Shown here: positions 56,227 through 64,000 of the stretch, piece by piece | Layout of the letters: every line of letters starts with the position of its first letter | Position numbering within the stretch: position 1 is the stretch's first letter | Assembly: GCA_030372985.1 (NCBI GenBank) | Contig: JAUCQB010000160.1 | Location: 26,571 to 90,570 of the forward strand | Source of the DNA: Phycisphaerae bacterium | GTDB taxonomy: Bacteria > Planctomycetota > Phycisphaerae > UBA1845 > PWPN01 | DNA: 64,000 bases | Reading direction: 5' to 3' | Notes under the pieces: model-generated | Seen by the model: the letters and a program-made list of their open reading frames with translations, nothing else | What the model was told of the DNA's origin: nothing | The model's database searches: none | Position numbers and translations under genes: made by a program

Positions 56227-56859
56227 ATGTCGCGATACATCGGTCCAGTATGTCGGCTCTGCCGGCGCGAAGGCATCAAACTGATGCTGAAGGGGCCGCG
56301 CTGCGAAACCGCGAAGTGCCCAATGGAAAAGCAGTGGCGGTCGAACCCGCCGGGCATGCACGCGTGGCGGCGCGGGAAGTCCAGCGGCTACAGCATTCGT
56401 CTCCGCGAGAAGCAGAAGGTAAAAAGGTACTATGGTATTCTGGAGCAGGGCTTCCGCCTGTATTTCCGTCGGGCGGAGCGATCGAAGGAGAACACGGGGC
56501 TTGCCCTGCTCCGGCTTCTGGAGTGTCGGCTGGACAACGTGGTCTGTAAAGGCGGTCTGGCCCCGTCGCGCAAGGCGGCGCGGGTGATGATCCGCCACGG
56601 GCACATCCACGTGAACGGGCGGCGGGTGGACCGGCCCGGGTACAGCGTGAGCCAAGGCGACCGGATCGCCGTGAAGAATGCCGAGAAGAGCCGCAAGCTT
56701 GCCAAGGCCCACGTGGAACTGGCCGGCTCGCTTCAGCCGCAGTCCTGGTTGCAGGTCGATGCCGAAAAGATGGAGGTCACCGTGGTGGCCATGCCGTCAC
56801 GAGAAGACGTTCAGATCCCGGTTGAGGAACAACTGATCGTGGAAATGTGCAGCCGGTAA
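56227..56859 (+). CDS. rpsD: 30S ribosomal protein S4
   Basis: The 210-residue protein has the RYIGPVCRLCRREG start with CxxC and a CETAKC pair, so the zinc-binding N-terminal form is likely. GMHAWRRGKSSGYSIRLREKQKVKRYYGILEQGFR follows. The S4 RNA-binding motif reads SRKAARVMIRHGHIHVNGRRVDRPGYSVSQGDRIAV. It starts after a 158-base gap with no other gene. Confidence 0.97.
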   Translation: MSRYIGPVCRLCRREGIKLMLKGPRCETAKCPMEKQWRSNPPGMHAWRRGKSSGYSIRLREKQKVKRYYGILEQGFRLYFRRAERSKENTGLALLRLLECRLDNVVCKGGLAPSRKAARVMIRHGHIHVNGRRVDRPGYSVSQGDRIAVKNAEKSRKLAKAHVELAGSLQPQSWLQVDAEKMEVTVVAMPSREDVQIPVEEQLIVEMCSR

Positions 56860-57006
56860 CGGCTTTGTCTGGCGGCGGGGCGAATCGAAAGGGTTGCCCG
56901 ACGCCGTTCATTGGAGGTCGGTTTGCCCGCCTCCGGATGAGAGCCCGGTGATCCTCGGATCGAGTGCCGTTTGCCTCGAGCTGCAGGCAATTGTGGAGGA
57001 ATCCCA

Positions 57007-58122
57007 ATGCGAATCAGATGGCGTGGGCTTGAGTTGCCTACTCAGGTTGTTCGGGATGACACGATCAGCACGGATACCTATGCCCGGCTCGTGATCGAGC
57101 CGTTCGAGCGGGGGTTCGGCACGACGGTCGGGAACAGCCTTCGCCGAATCCTGCTGTCCAGCCTGGAAGGTGCTGCGGTCACCAAGGTCCGGATCGCCGG
57201 GGCCAGCCATGAGTTCATGAGCATGCCTGGCGTGATGGAGGATGTGACCGACATCATTCTGAACATCAAGAGCCTCGTCATCCGCATGGAAGGCGAGGGC
57301 GAGAAGGTGATGCGTCTGGTCCGTCGCGGACCGGGCGAGGTCTATGCCCGCGACATCGAGGCCGATCCGGCCCTGACGATCATCAACACCGGTCAGCTCA
57401 TTGCGACGCTGACCGCCGACGTCGAACTGAAAATCGATTTTTGGGTCGGCTCCGGTCGCGGTTACCGAACGGCGGACGAAAACCGCGACCCGGCCGATGA
57501 ACTGGGGGTGATCGCGGTGGATTCGGTCTTCTCGCCCGCCACCCGGGTGCGGTACAAGACCGAAGAGACCCGCGTGGGTCAGAAAACCAACTATGACAAG
57601 CTGATCATGGAGATCTGGACCAAGGGCACGATCCGGCCGGAGGATGCGCTGGTGGAAGCAGCCAGGATTCTCCGCAAGCATCTCAACCCCTTCGTGCAAT
57701 ATCACGATCTGGGGGAGGAGCAGGTGGCCGCCCCGCCGGAAACCGAGGCAGGCGCCGTCGGGATGATGGACAAGGCCTTGCAGGACCGTTTGTCCATGCC
57801 CATCTCCCAGTTGGATCTGTCGGTTCGGGCGAGCAACTGCCTGGAGTCGGCGAAAGTGACCACTGTCGGCGAACTGGCCAGAATGACCGAAACGGATCTG
57901 CTGAAGGTGCGGAGCTTTGGTCGGACGTCATTGCGCGAGGTGAAGCGGAAACTGGCCGACCTGGGCCTGAGCCTCGGCATGGTCTTTGGCGGGGATGCCG
58001 CCGCTCAACAGCCTGTGGCGGGTGAGGGTGCGGATGTCAGTGAGGGGGGCGCGACAACAGACGTGGCTGCACCGGCAAGCGACGATAGTGCCGTCGGCAG
58101 CGCAGCCCCGATGGGCCAATGA
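57007..58122 (+). CDS. rpoA: RNA polymerase alpha subunit
   Basis: The ATG at 57007 has GGAGGA six bases upstream. The N-terminal assembly domain has YARLVIEPFERGFGTTVGNSLRRILLSSLEGAAVT. The C-terminal domain, near residues 260-320, includes LDLSVRASNCLESAKVTTVGELARMTETDLLKVRSFGRTSLREVKRKLADLGLSLGM, which binds UP elements and activators. A Gly/Ala/Asp-rich tail of about 40 residues follows and is not part of the usual subunit. The total of 371 is some 40 longer than E. coli. Confidence 0.97.
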   Translation: MRIRWRGLELPTQVVRDDTISTDTYARLVIEPFERGFGTTVGNSLRRILLSSLEGAAVTKVRIAGASHEFMSMPGVMEDVTDIILNIKSLVIRMEGEGEKVMRLVRRGPGEVYARDIEADPALTIINTGQLIATLTADVELKIDFWVGSGRGYRTADENRDPADELGVIAVDSVFSPATRVRYKTEETRVGQKTNYDKLIMEIWTKGTIRPEDALVEAARILRKHLNPFVQYHDLGEEQVAAPPETEAGAVGMMDKALQDRLSMPISQLDLSVRASNCLESAKVTTVGELARMTETDLLKVRSFGRTSLREVKRKLADLGLSLGMVFGGDAAAQQPVAGEGADVSEGGATTDVAAPASDDSAVGSAAPMGQ

Positions 58123-58223
58123 AGTCGGGAAGGCGAACCGGCGGGATCCGAGGACGACCGGATCAGACTTTCAGCATGGGTCCCGACTTGCGTCAACCCG
58201 GCAGATGACCTGGAGCGTTTGGA

Positions 58224-58868
58224 ATGAGACACCTTGTTGCACGGCGAAAACTGAATCGAACGAGTGAGCACCGTGAAGCCCTTCGTCGAAACATGGCCCA
58301 AAGCCTGTTCGAGCACGGTCAGATCACGACCACGCTACCCAAGGCCAAGGATCTGCGTTCTTTCGTGGAACGGCTGATCACCCTGGGGCGCAAGGCCCGG
58401 TCGGGGAATCTCGCGGCCCGTCAGCGTCTGACCGCGCTGCTCGGTGACCGGTCGGTGATTCCCTCGGACTACCAGGAGCAGTATGAGGACATGACGGACG
58501 CCGCCCGGGCCAGGGTCATGCGGATGCGGAGCGGCCGGCGGTACCGACTGGGCCAGGCTCGTGGCGGCCAGAAGTTCACCGCGGTGTCCATTGTGCATCA
58601 TCTGATCAACGAGGTGGTTCCGCGGTTTGAGGGTCGTCCCGGCGGCTACACCCGAGTGATCAAGCTTGGCACCGCCAGCCGTAACGATAATGCCCCGATG
58701 GCTGTCCTCCAACTGGTGGGCGAAGAAGAGTCTCCCGGCACGGTGACGCGGCCCGAAAAAACCGCCCGGGATCGCCGGACCGAACGACGCTACGCGGCTG
58801 CCGCCAAGGCCGCCAAGAAGAGCCGCTCGGCCCAGTCTCAAACGGCAGCGGAAGCCAAGGCTGAGTAA
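58224..58868 (+). CDS. rplQ: 50S ribosomal protein L17 with C-terminal extension
   Basis: MRHLVARRKLNRTSEHREALRRNMAQSLFEHGQITTTLPKAKDLRSFVERLITLGR is the L17 N-terminal core. At 214 residues it is much longer than E. coli L17 (127). An insertion (RSVIPSDYQEQYEDMTDAARARVMRMRSGRRY) lies mid-protein, and an Ala/Lys-rich tail follows GGYTRVIKLGTASRNDNAPMAVLQLVG. GGAG precedes the ATG by eight bases. It ends the operon. Confidence 0.96.
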   Translation: MRHLVARRKLNRTSEHREALRRNMAQSLFEHGQITTTLPKAKDLRSFVERLITLGRKARSGNLAARQRLTALLGDRSVIPSDYQEQYEDMTDAARARVMRMRSGRRYRLGQARGGQKFTAVSIVHHLINEVVPRFEGRPGGYTRVIKLGTASRNDNAPMAVLQLVGEEESPGTVTRPEKTARDRRTERRYAAAAKAAKKSRSAQSQTAAEAKAE

Positions 58869-58952
58869 GGCGAACCGCGACTGCCCATCCGGCATCGGGC
58901 AGCGCGAATCGACTTTGAATCCGATCGTGTCTCCGCGGCACGGAGGCGTGCG

Positions 58953-59375
58953 ATGAGTGATCCTTCCTGCGTGTTCTGCAAGATCGTTGCCGGCCAGATT
59001 CCGTGTGCGTGTGTGTTTCAGGATGACGCGACGTTCGCGTTCCTGGACATCAATCCGCTGGCAGAAGGTCACCTCCTGGTTATCCCGAAGCGGCACATCG
59101 AGCGGCTGGAGCAAATGCCGGCTGAGAGCCTCATGGCGGTTACCCGCCATCTGCCGATGCTTGGTCAGGCAGTGATGAAGGTGGTCGGGGCCACCGCTTA
59201 CAGCATCCTGCAGAATAACGGTCGGGAATCCGGTCAGGACGTGCCCCACGTTCACTTCCATATCATTCCCCGCAGAGCGGCCGACGGCCTCGGATACCGC
59301 TGGAATGCCTCGAAATACGCCCCTGGGAGGGCCGAACAGGTCCATCAACGGCTACTTGCCGCCCTCAAGCGGTAA
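58953..59375 (+). CDS. HIT-family nucleotide hydrolase
   Basis: The 140-residue protein begins CVFCKIVAGQIPCACVFQDDATFAFLDINPLAEGHLLVIPKRH. Its histidine triad is HVHFHII, with His at 99, 101 and 103. It belongs to the HIT branch of nucleotidyl hydrolases/transferases (HINT/Ap4A-type), acting on AMP-linked substrates. The CxxC near the N-terminus may bind zinc. It lies 84 bases after rplQ and may be a separate unit. Confidence 0.93.
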   Translation: MSDPSCVFCKIVAGQIPCACVFQDDATFAFLDINPLAEGHLLVIPKRHIERLEQMPAESLMAVTRHLPMLGQAVMKVVGATAYSILQNNGRESGQDVPHVHFHIIPRRAADGLGYRWNASKYAPGRAEQVHQRLLAALKR

Positions 59376-59491
59376 GCCGTTGACATTGCACTCCTTATTC
59401 GTCATGATCTGATGGAGTTGAGCAAGGCGCCGCCTCCAGGGAAGCGCTTGTATCGGAAGGCGTGGCCACTCCGCCGAGGTGCTCCGGTTCC

Positions 59492-61180
59492 ATGGAATGG
59501 CTGTTCAGCAACGAAGGCTTTCGCGCAGTCTTTCTGGCGACCTACGTGATCATCCTGCTGATCGTCAGCGTTTACGGGTTGCACCGCTACCACCTCGTCC
59601 ACCTTTTCTACAAGTACCGCTCGAACAGACCCAAGCTGACCGCCTGTTTCAGGCAGTTGCCCCGGGTCACAATCCAATTGCCCATGTACAACGAGCAGGC
59701 GGTCGCACGGCGGGTGATCGACACCACCTGCCGGATTGACTACCCGCGCGACCGCCTTGAGATCCAGGTCTTGGACGATTCGACCGACGAGACCGTGGAG
59801 ATCGTGCGAGAGGCGGTCGAGTACTGGCGCAGCCAGGGCTTCAACATTCATCATCTTCATCGCACCCAGAGAACCGGCTACAAGGCCGGTGCTCTCTCCG
59901 AGGGCATGAAAAGCGCCACCGGCGAGTTCATTCTGATCTTCGACGCCGATTTTCTCGCCCCTCGCGAGATTCTCCGCGAGACGATCCACTACTTCTGCGA
60001 CCCGCGGGTCGGCATGGTGCAGGCTCGGTGGGAACACCTCAACCGCGACCAGTCGCTGTTGACCAAGACTCAGGCGATTCTGCTCGACGGGCATTTCGTG
60101 ATCGAGCATGCGGCCCGCAACCGGTCAGGCCGGTTCATGAGCTTCAACGGTACCGCGGGGCTGTGGCGCAAGACCTGCATCGAGGACGCCGGCGGCTGGC
60201 AGCACGACACGCTGACCGAAGACCTGGACCTGTCCTATCGGGCTCAGATGAAGGGCTGGAAGTTCCTGTTCCTGTCCGATCTGGCGTCACCGGCCGAGCT
60301 GCCGCCGGACATGGAGGCCTTCAAGCAGCAGCAGTACCGGTGGGCCAAGGGCGGGGCCCAGACCGCCCGCAAGCTTCTGCCGACGGTTCTTCGCTCGCGT
60401 CTGCCCAAGCGCATCAAGGTGGAAGCTTTCTTCCATCTGACGAGCTGCACGGTTTATCCGTGCATTGTGCTGCTGACGCTGATGATGTACCCTATCGTGT
60501 ACCTCAAGGTGAGCATGTTCCAGGAGGGGTTCTGGAAATACCTTTTTGATTTCTCGATTCTCATTCTGGCCACCTGCTCGGCCGGTACTTTCTACGTATG
60601 CAGCCAGCGGGTGCTGTTCCGCACCTGGGCCGACAGTCTGAAGTACATTCCCTTCCTGATGGCCCTGGGGATCGGTATCGCGCTCAACAACGCGCGGGCG
60701 GTCTTTGCCGGCTTCTTCGGAAAGCCCGGCGAGTTCGTTCGCACTCCGAAGTTCGGCGTCGTGGCACGTGACAACCGCTGGAAGCGGCAGGCCGACAAGG
60801 CCCGCAAGTCGATCAAGCGAGTCAAGCTGCAGCCTTTCGTCGAGTTCGCCATTGCCCTCTACCTGCTGGGTTGCGTGATCATGTGTTTTTCGGCACCTCT
60901 CAATCCCGCCGATCCTCATCAGGAGCGACTGACGATTGGCGTTCCCTTCCTCTGCCTGTTCATGGTAGGCTATTTCTACGTGCCCCTGACGACGTGGTTC
61001 GGGCATCGACTGGGCAGGACCGAGGCCGACCTGCCCCAGGAACTGCTGGCAGCGCCTGCCGCCTCCGCCGTGCGAGATGCCGGTACGGCCCGCCAAGCGG
61101 GCCCGGCGCCGGCCGCGGGCTATACCCCCATCGCCAAGCCCGATGTCCCAACGACTTCCAGCCAGGACCAGAAAGTCTGA
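59492..61180 (+). CDS. GT2-family processive membrane glycosyltransferase (CslA-like)
   Basis: The ATG at 59492 is preferred to an in-frame GTG at 59462; the binding site is weak for both. One N-terminal membrane helix (residues 12-30) is followed by the GT-A domain: VTIQLPMYNEQAVARRVIDT, EIQVLDDSTDET, ILIFDADFLAP, TEDLDLSYRAQMKGWK and the QQQYRWAKGGAQ (QxxRW) motif. Four or five C-terminal helices and a Pro/Ala-rich tail end the 562 residues. The pattern matches cellulose-synthase-like beta-glucan/mannan synthases. The sugar donor and product are unknown. Confidence 0.87.
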   Translation: MEWLFSNEGFRAVFLATYVIILLIVSVYGLHRYHLVHLFYKYRSNRPKLTACFRQLPRVTIQLPMYNEQAVARRVIDTTCRIDYPRDRLEIQVLDDSTDETVEIVREAVEYWRSQGFNIHHLHRTQRTGYKAGALSEGMKSATGEFILIFDADFLAPREILRETIHYFCDPRVGMVQARWEHLNRDQSLLTKTQAILLDGHFVIEHAARNRSGRFMSFNGTAGLWRKTCIEDAGGWQHDTLTEDLDLSYRAQMKGWKFLFLSDLASPAELPPDMEAFKQQQYRWAKGGAQTARKLLPTVLRSRLPKRIKVEAFFHLTSCTVYPCIVLLTLMMYPIVYLKVSMFQEGFWKYLFDFSILILATCSAGTFYVCSQRVLFRTWADSLKYIPFLMALGIGIALNNARAVFAGFFGKPGEFVRTPKFGVVARDNRWKRQADKARKSIKRVKLQPFVEFAIALYLLGCVIMCFSAPLNPADPHQERLTIGVPFLCLFMVGYFYVPLTTWFGHRLGRTEADLPQELLAAPAASAVRDAGTARQAGPAPAAGYTPIAKPDVPTTSSQDQKV

Positions 61181-61677
61181 ACCCCCTCGGTTGTGAAAGC
61201 TGGAAGCCATCCGGTAGACGGCGTATTCATCACTTGACTGGTCATTGGTGCCTGGTCGCTCGGCCTGGGCCGGTCGCTCGTGCGACAATAGCGGGGCCGC
61301 TTGCCGACGCCGCAGGATATGCCGCCGAACGGATCGCCCGGCTCACTGGGGCGGGCGTGCGATCTGCCCGTCGGCACCGTCCTCCTATTCGCCAGGTCAT
61401 GCCTGGCGGCATGAACGAATAAAACAGTCGCATCGTACGGGGCACTCCTGAAGCAGGTGACAGGGGAGTGATGCTCGGGCCCAGTATACAGAGGCATTGA
61501 ACGGCGGCGGCTTGGGCTGTCATGGCTTCGGTCAACGTCTTCGCCGGCAGTCGCTTTCCTCGGGGTTTTGAGATATCCTCTGGTCTTCAAGAGATATCGC
61601 CAGAGGCCAGAAAGGGCTGCCTGCGGTGCGGCAAGGGGGTCCCTGTGAAGGTCCGGCGGTCGGTCGAGAAGTTGTAA
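61181..61677. other. Intergenic region before carB with a palindrome
   Basis: No gene is supported in these 497 bases. CGCCAGG (61390-61396) and CCTGGCG (61402-61408) form a seven-base stem around TCATG. It resembles the GACCGGC-AAGAT-GCCGGTC elements in size and loop but not in stem sequence. Confidence 0.5.
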
Positions 61678-64000
61678 ATGCATAAACGACAAGATCTTAA
61701 GTGCGTCATGATCATCGGCTCCGGTCCGATCATCATCGGCCAAGGCTGTGAGTTTGACTATTCCGGAACGCAGGCGTGCAAGGCCCTTCGCGAGGAGGGC
61801 ATTCGGGTCGTTCTGCTCAACAGCAACCCGGCGACCATCATGACCGATCCGGAGATGGCCGACCGGGTCTACATCGAGCCGATCACCCCGGAGGCGATCG
61901 ACAAGGTTCTGGCGAACGAGAGGGATCGCGGCACCCCCGTTGATGCGTTGCTGCCGACCCTCGGCGGCCAGACGGGTTTGAACTGCGCGGTGCGTGCAGC
62001 AGATGCCGGCATCCTCGACAAGCACGGCGCGCAACTCATCGGGGCGGACCAGAAGGCGATCCACAAGGCCGAAGATCGCACCGAATTCAAGAAGGCCATG
62101 CTCCGCATCGGGCTGGATGTGCCTCGGTCGGGAATCGCCCATTCGTGGAAAGAGGCCCAGCAGGTGCTCAAGGAGATCGGCCTGCCGGTGGTCATTCGCC
62201 CGGCGTACACGCTTGGCGGGACCGGCGGCGGCTTCGCCACCACGCCCAAGGAGTTCGAGACCATCTGCAAACGCGGGCTCGAATACTCGCTCAATAGCGA
62301 GATCCTGATCGAAGAGAGTTGCCTCGGCTGGAAGGAATACGAGCTGGAGGTCATGCGCGACCGGGCCGACAACGTGGTCATCATCTGCTCGATCGAGAAC
62401 TTCGATGCGATGGGTGTGCACACCGGCGATTCGATCACTGTCGCCCCCGCCCAGACGCTGACCGACAAGGAATACCAGCTCATGCGCGACGCGGCGATCA
62501 AGATCATCCGCGAGATCGGCGTCGAGACCGGCGGGTCGAACATCCAGTTCGCCGTCCACCCGAAGACCGGGCGCATGATCGTGGTCGAGATGAACCCGCG
62601 CGTCTCGCGGAGTTCAGCTCTGGCCAGCAAGGCCACCGGCTACCCCATCGCCCGGATCGCCGCCAAGCTGGCCATCGGCTATACGCTGGATGAGATCCCC
62701 AACGACATCACGAAGAAGACGCCGGCCAGTTTCGAGCCGACGATCGACTACTGCGTGGTGAAGATCCCGCGGTGGACTTTTGAAAAATTCCCCGAGGCCG
62801 ACGAGACGCTCACCACGCAGATGAAGAGCGTCGGCGAGGCCATGTCCATCGGCCGGACGTTCAAGGAAGCCCTGCAGAAGGGCATCCGCTCGATGGAGAT
62901 CAAGCGGTTCGGCCTGGGCCTGGACGCCAACGACAAGTGGCTGACGGCCATGCGGGCTTCGGAAAGTGTCTGGCGGCACGAGGCCGAGACGCCCGGTGAG
63001 CCTGAACCGCTCAAGGGCTGGCGAAAGGGCGAGGCCCCGGCCGACACGGTCGAACAGAGCGCTCAGAAGTACCCGATTCCGTTCCCGGTACTTCGCGACA
63101 AGCTCTCCCGCCCGTGCCAGGGCCGGATCTACTACATCCGCTACGCCCTGAAGATGGGCTGGAGCGTCGAGAAGATCTGCGAACTGAGCCACATCGATCC
63201 GTGGTTCCTGGAGAACATCAAGGAGCTGGTGGAGTTCGAGGATCAACTGGTAGAGTTGGCTGCCGGATCAGGGGACCAGATCAGGCCCTATCTGGCTGCT
63301 TGTGCCGAGAGAATTGCCGCGATCGATCGGCACAATGCCCTTCCAGAGCCCGAGCGTAAGCGCGAATCTTCTGTGCTTCCGCCGAGAATGGCATGCGACG
63401 ACGCTCTTGAGCAAAGGATCGTTGATCTTATCAGCCAAGCCAAGCGGTGGGGCTACTCAAACGTTCAACTGGCAACGGTATTCGGAGTGCCACAGAGCCA
63501 CATTCGAGCCTTTCTCCGAGCCGAATGGTTGGAACCGGTCTACAAACTCGTAGACACCTGCGCGGCGGAGTTCGAGGCCTACACGCCTTACTACTATTCC
63601 ACAACAGAGAATCCTCCTGCTCGACTGCGCAGCTTCGAGCAGCACGACTCGCACTGTCGTCAAATCGGTGAGACAGTGACACTCGCTGTTGACGACCCTG
63701 ACGACGAGGTTCGTGTCAGCGAGAAGCCCAAGGTGATCGTCCTTGGTGGCGGGCCGAATCGCATCGGGCAAGGCATCGAGTTCGACTATTGCTGCGTGCA
63801 TGCCGTCTTTACCGCCCGCGACATGGGCTACGAGACGGTGATGATCAACTCGAACCCCGAAACCGTCTCGACCGACTACGACACGAGCGATCTGCTCTTC
63901 TTCGAGCCGCTGACGCATGAGGACGTGCTGAACATCTGCGAGAGATTGAACGGCAAGCTGTTCATCCCTTCACCCCCCCCGTCCCCCCCTTGTGAAGGGG
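61678..64000 (+). CDS. carB: Carbamoyl-phosphate synthase large subunit, 3' end outside window
   Basis: The ATG at 61678 begins [41 protein letters not shown], the standard CarB N-terminus. The frame stays open for 774 codons to the window edge. The first ATP-grasp half has [31 protein letters not shown] and [24 protein letters not shown]. The linker has [22 protein letters not shown], and the second half opens with [24 protein letters not shown]. Codons 522-681 (63241-63720) have clearly different codon usage and about 40 residues more than E. coli before the [12 protein letters not shown] motif. The last visible codons read through a C-rich palindrome. carA is not in the window. Confidence 0.95.
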   Translation, partial: MHKRQDLKCVMIIGSGPIIIGQGCEFDYSGTQACKALREEGIRVVLLNSNPATIMTDPEMADRVYIEPITPEAIDKVLANERDRGTPVDALLPTLGGQTGLNCAVRAADAGILDKHGAQLIGADQKAIHKAEDRTEFKKAMLRIGLDVPRSGIAHSWKEAQQVLKEIGLPVVIRPAYTLGGTGGGFATTPKEFETICKRGLEYSLNSEILIEESCLGWKEYELEVMRDRADNVVIICSIENFDAMGVHTGDSITVAPAQTLTDKEYQLMRDAAIKIIREIGVETGGSNIQFAVHPKTGRMIVVEMNPRVSRSSALASKATGYPIARIAAKLAIGYTLDEIPNDITKKTPASFEPTIDYCVVKIPRWTFEKFPEADETLTTQMKSVGEAMSIGRTFKEALQKGIRSMEIKRFGLGLDANDKWLTAMRASESVWRHEAETPGEPEPLKGWRKGEAPADTVEQSAQKYPIPFPVLRDKLSRPCQGRIYYIRYALKMGWSVEKICELSHIDPWFLENIKELVEFEDQLVELAAGSGDQIRPYLAACAERIAAIDRHNALPEPERKRESSVLPPRMACDDALEQRIVDLISQAKRWGYSNVQLATVFGVPQSHIRAFLRAEWLEPVYKLVDTCAAEFEAYTPYYYSTTENPPARLRSFEQHDSHCRQIGETVTLAVDDPDDEVRVSEKPKVIVLGGGPNRIGQGIEFDYCCVHAVFTARDMGYETVMINSNPETVSTDYDTSDLLFFEPLTHEDVLNICERLNGKLFIPSPPPSPPCEG
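63966..63999. repeat. Palindrome CCCTTCAC-(C-rich)-GTGAAGGG inside carB
   Basis: CCCTTCAC (63966-63973) and GTGAAGGG (63992-63999) flank 18 C-rich bases. In frame it encodes [11 protein letters not shown], where CarB normally goes on toward KGVIVQ(F/Y)GGQTPL. It appears to be a repeat element carried in frame within the gene. Confidence 0.65.

Overview
The window is a GC-rich bacterial chromosome segment carrying mostly housekeeping genes. Several features suggest a planctomycete, perhaps of the Phycisphaerae type: a ThuA-domain lipoprotein beside a Gfo/Idh/MocA oxidoreductase, a very large pilin-like (GspK/PilX-type) secreted protein, a TMTC-like membrane/TPR protein, several lipoproteins of unknown function, tracts of short word-like repeats between genes, and an spc operon without rpmD. 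No rRNA lies in the window, so the assignment is inference from gene content and style.

Layout. Positions 1-6340 hold a plus-strand group for sugar and polysaccharide handling: a 5'-truncated Gfo/Idh/MocA oxidoreductase, a DUF1877 protein, a ThuA lipoprotein, a MGH1-like glycoside hydrolase and a GH113-type mannanase-like enzyme. Positions 6351-21700 are mixed: a Nudix hydrolase, tyrS, the giant pilin-like protein, a ccsA(hemX)-hemA pair, gltA, an SDR, a dihydrouridine synthase, a 23S-IVP-type four-helix protein, and unassigned exported proteins. Positions 21936-26400 form an argD-argF-rph-lipoprotein-rdgB run, followed by speA-PAP2 and tgt-yajC. Positions 31271-39308 lie on the minus strand: a TPR/TMTC-like protein, a LysM lipoprotein, recG, hisI and a TrkH-type potassium channel subunit.

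Positions 39630-58868 are the translation block. A GTG-start EF-G gene is followed by a clear sigma70-type promoter (TTGACA-N16-TACACT) and then S10-L3-L4-L23-L2-S19-L22-S3-L16-L29-S17-L14-L24-L5-S14-S8-L6-L18-S5-L15-SecY-Adk-Map-L36-S13-S11-S4-RpoA-L17. L30 and IF1 are absent from their usual places. A HIT protein, a GT2 membrane glycosyltransferase and the start of carB close the window.

I found no prophage, CRISPR array, insertion sequence or defence island, and nothing I would call a complete new system. The most interesting signals are in the non-coding and mosaic DNA. Palindromic elements with a GACCGG-N7-CCGGTC core recur, two of them inside a larger stem that would give a Y-shaped fold. 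Short-word repeat tracts sit in intergenic gaps and extend into the 3' end of at least one gene. carB contains a segment of abrupt codon-usage change and an apparently in-frame C-rich palindromic insert at the window edge.
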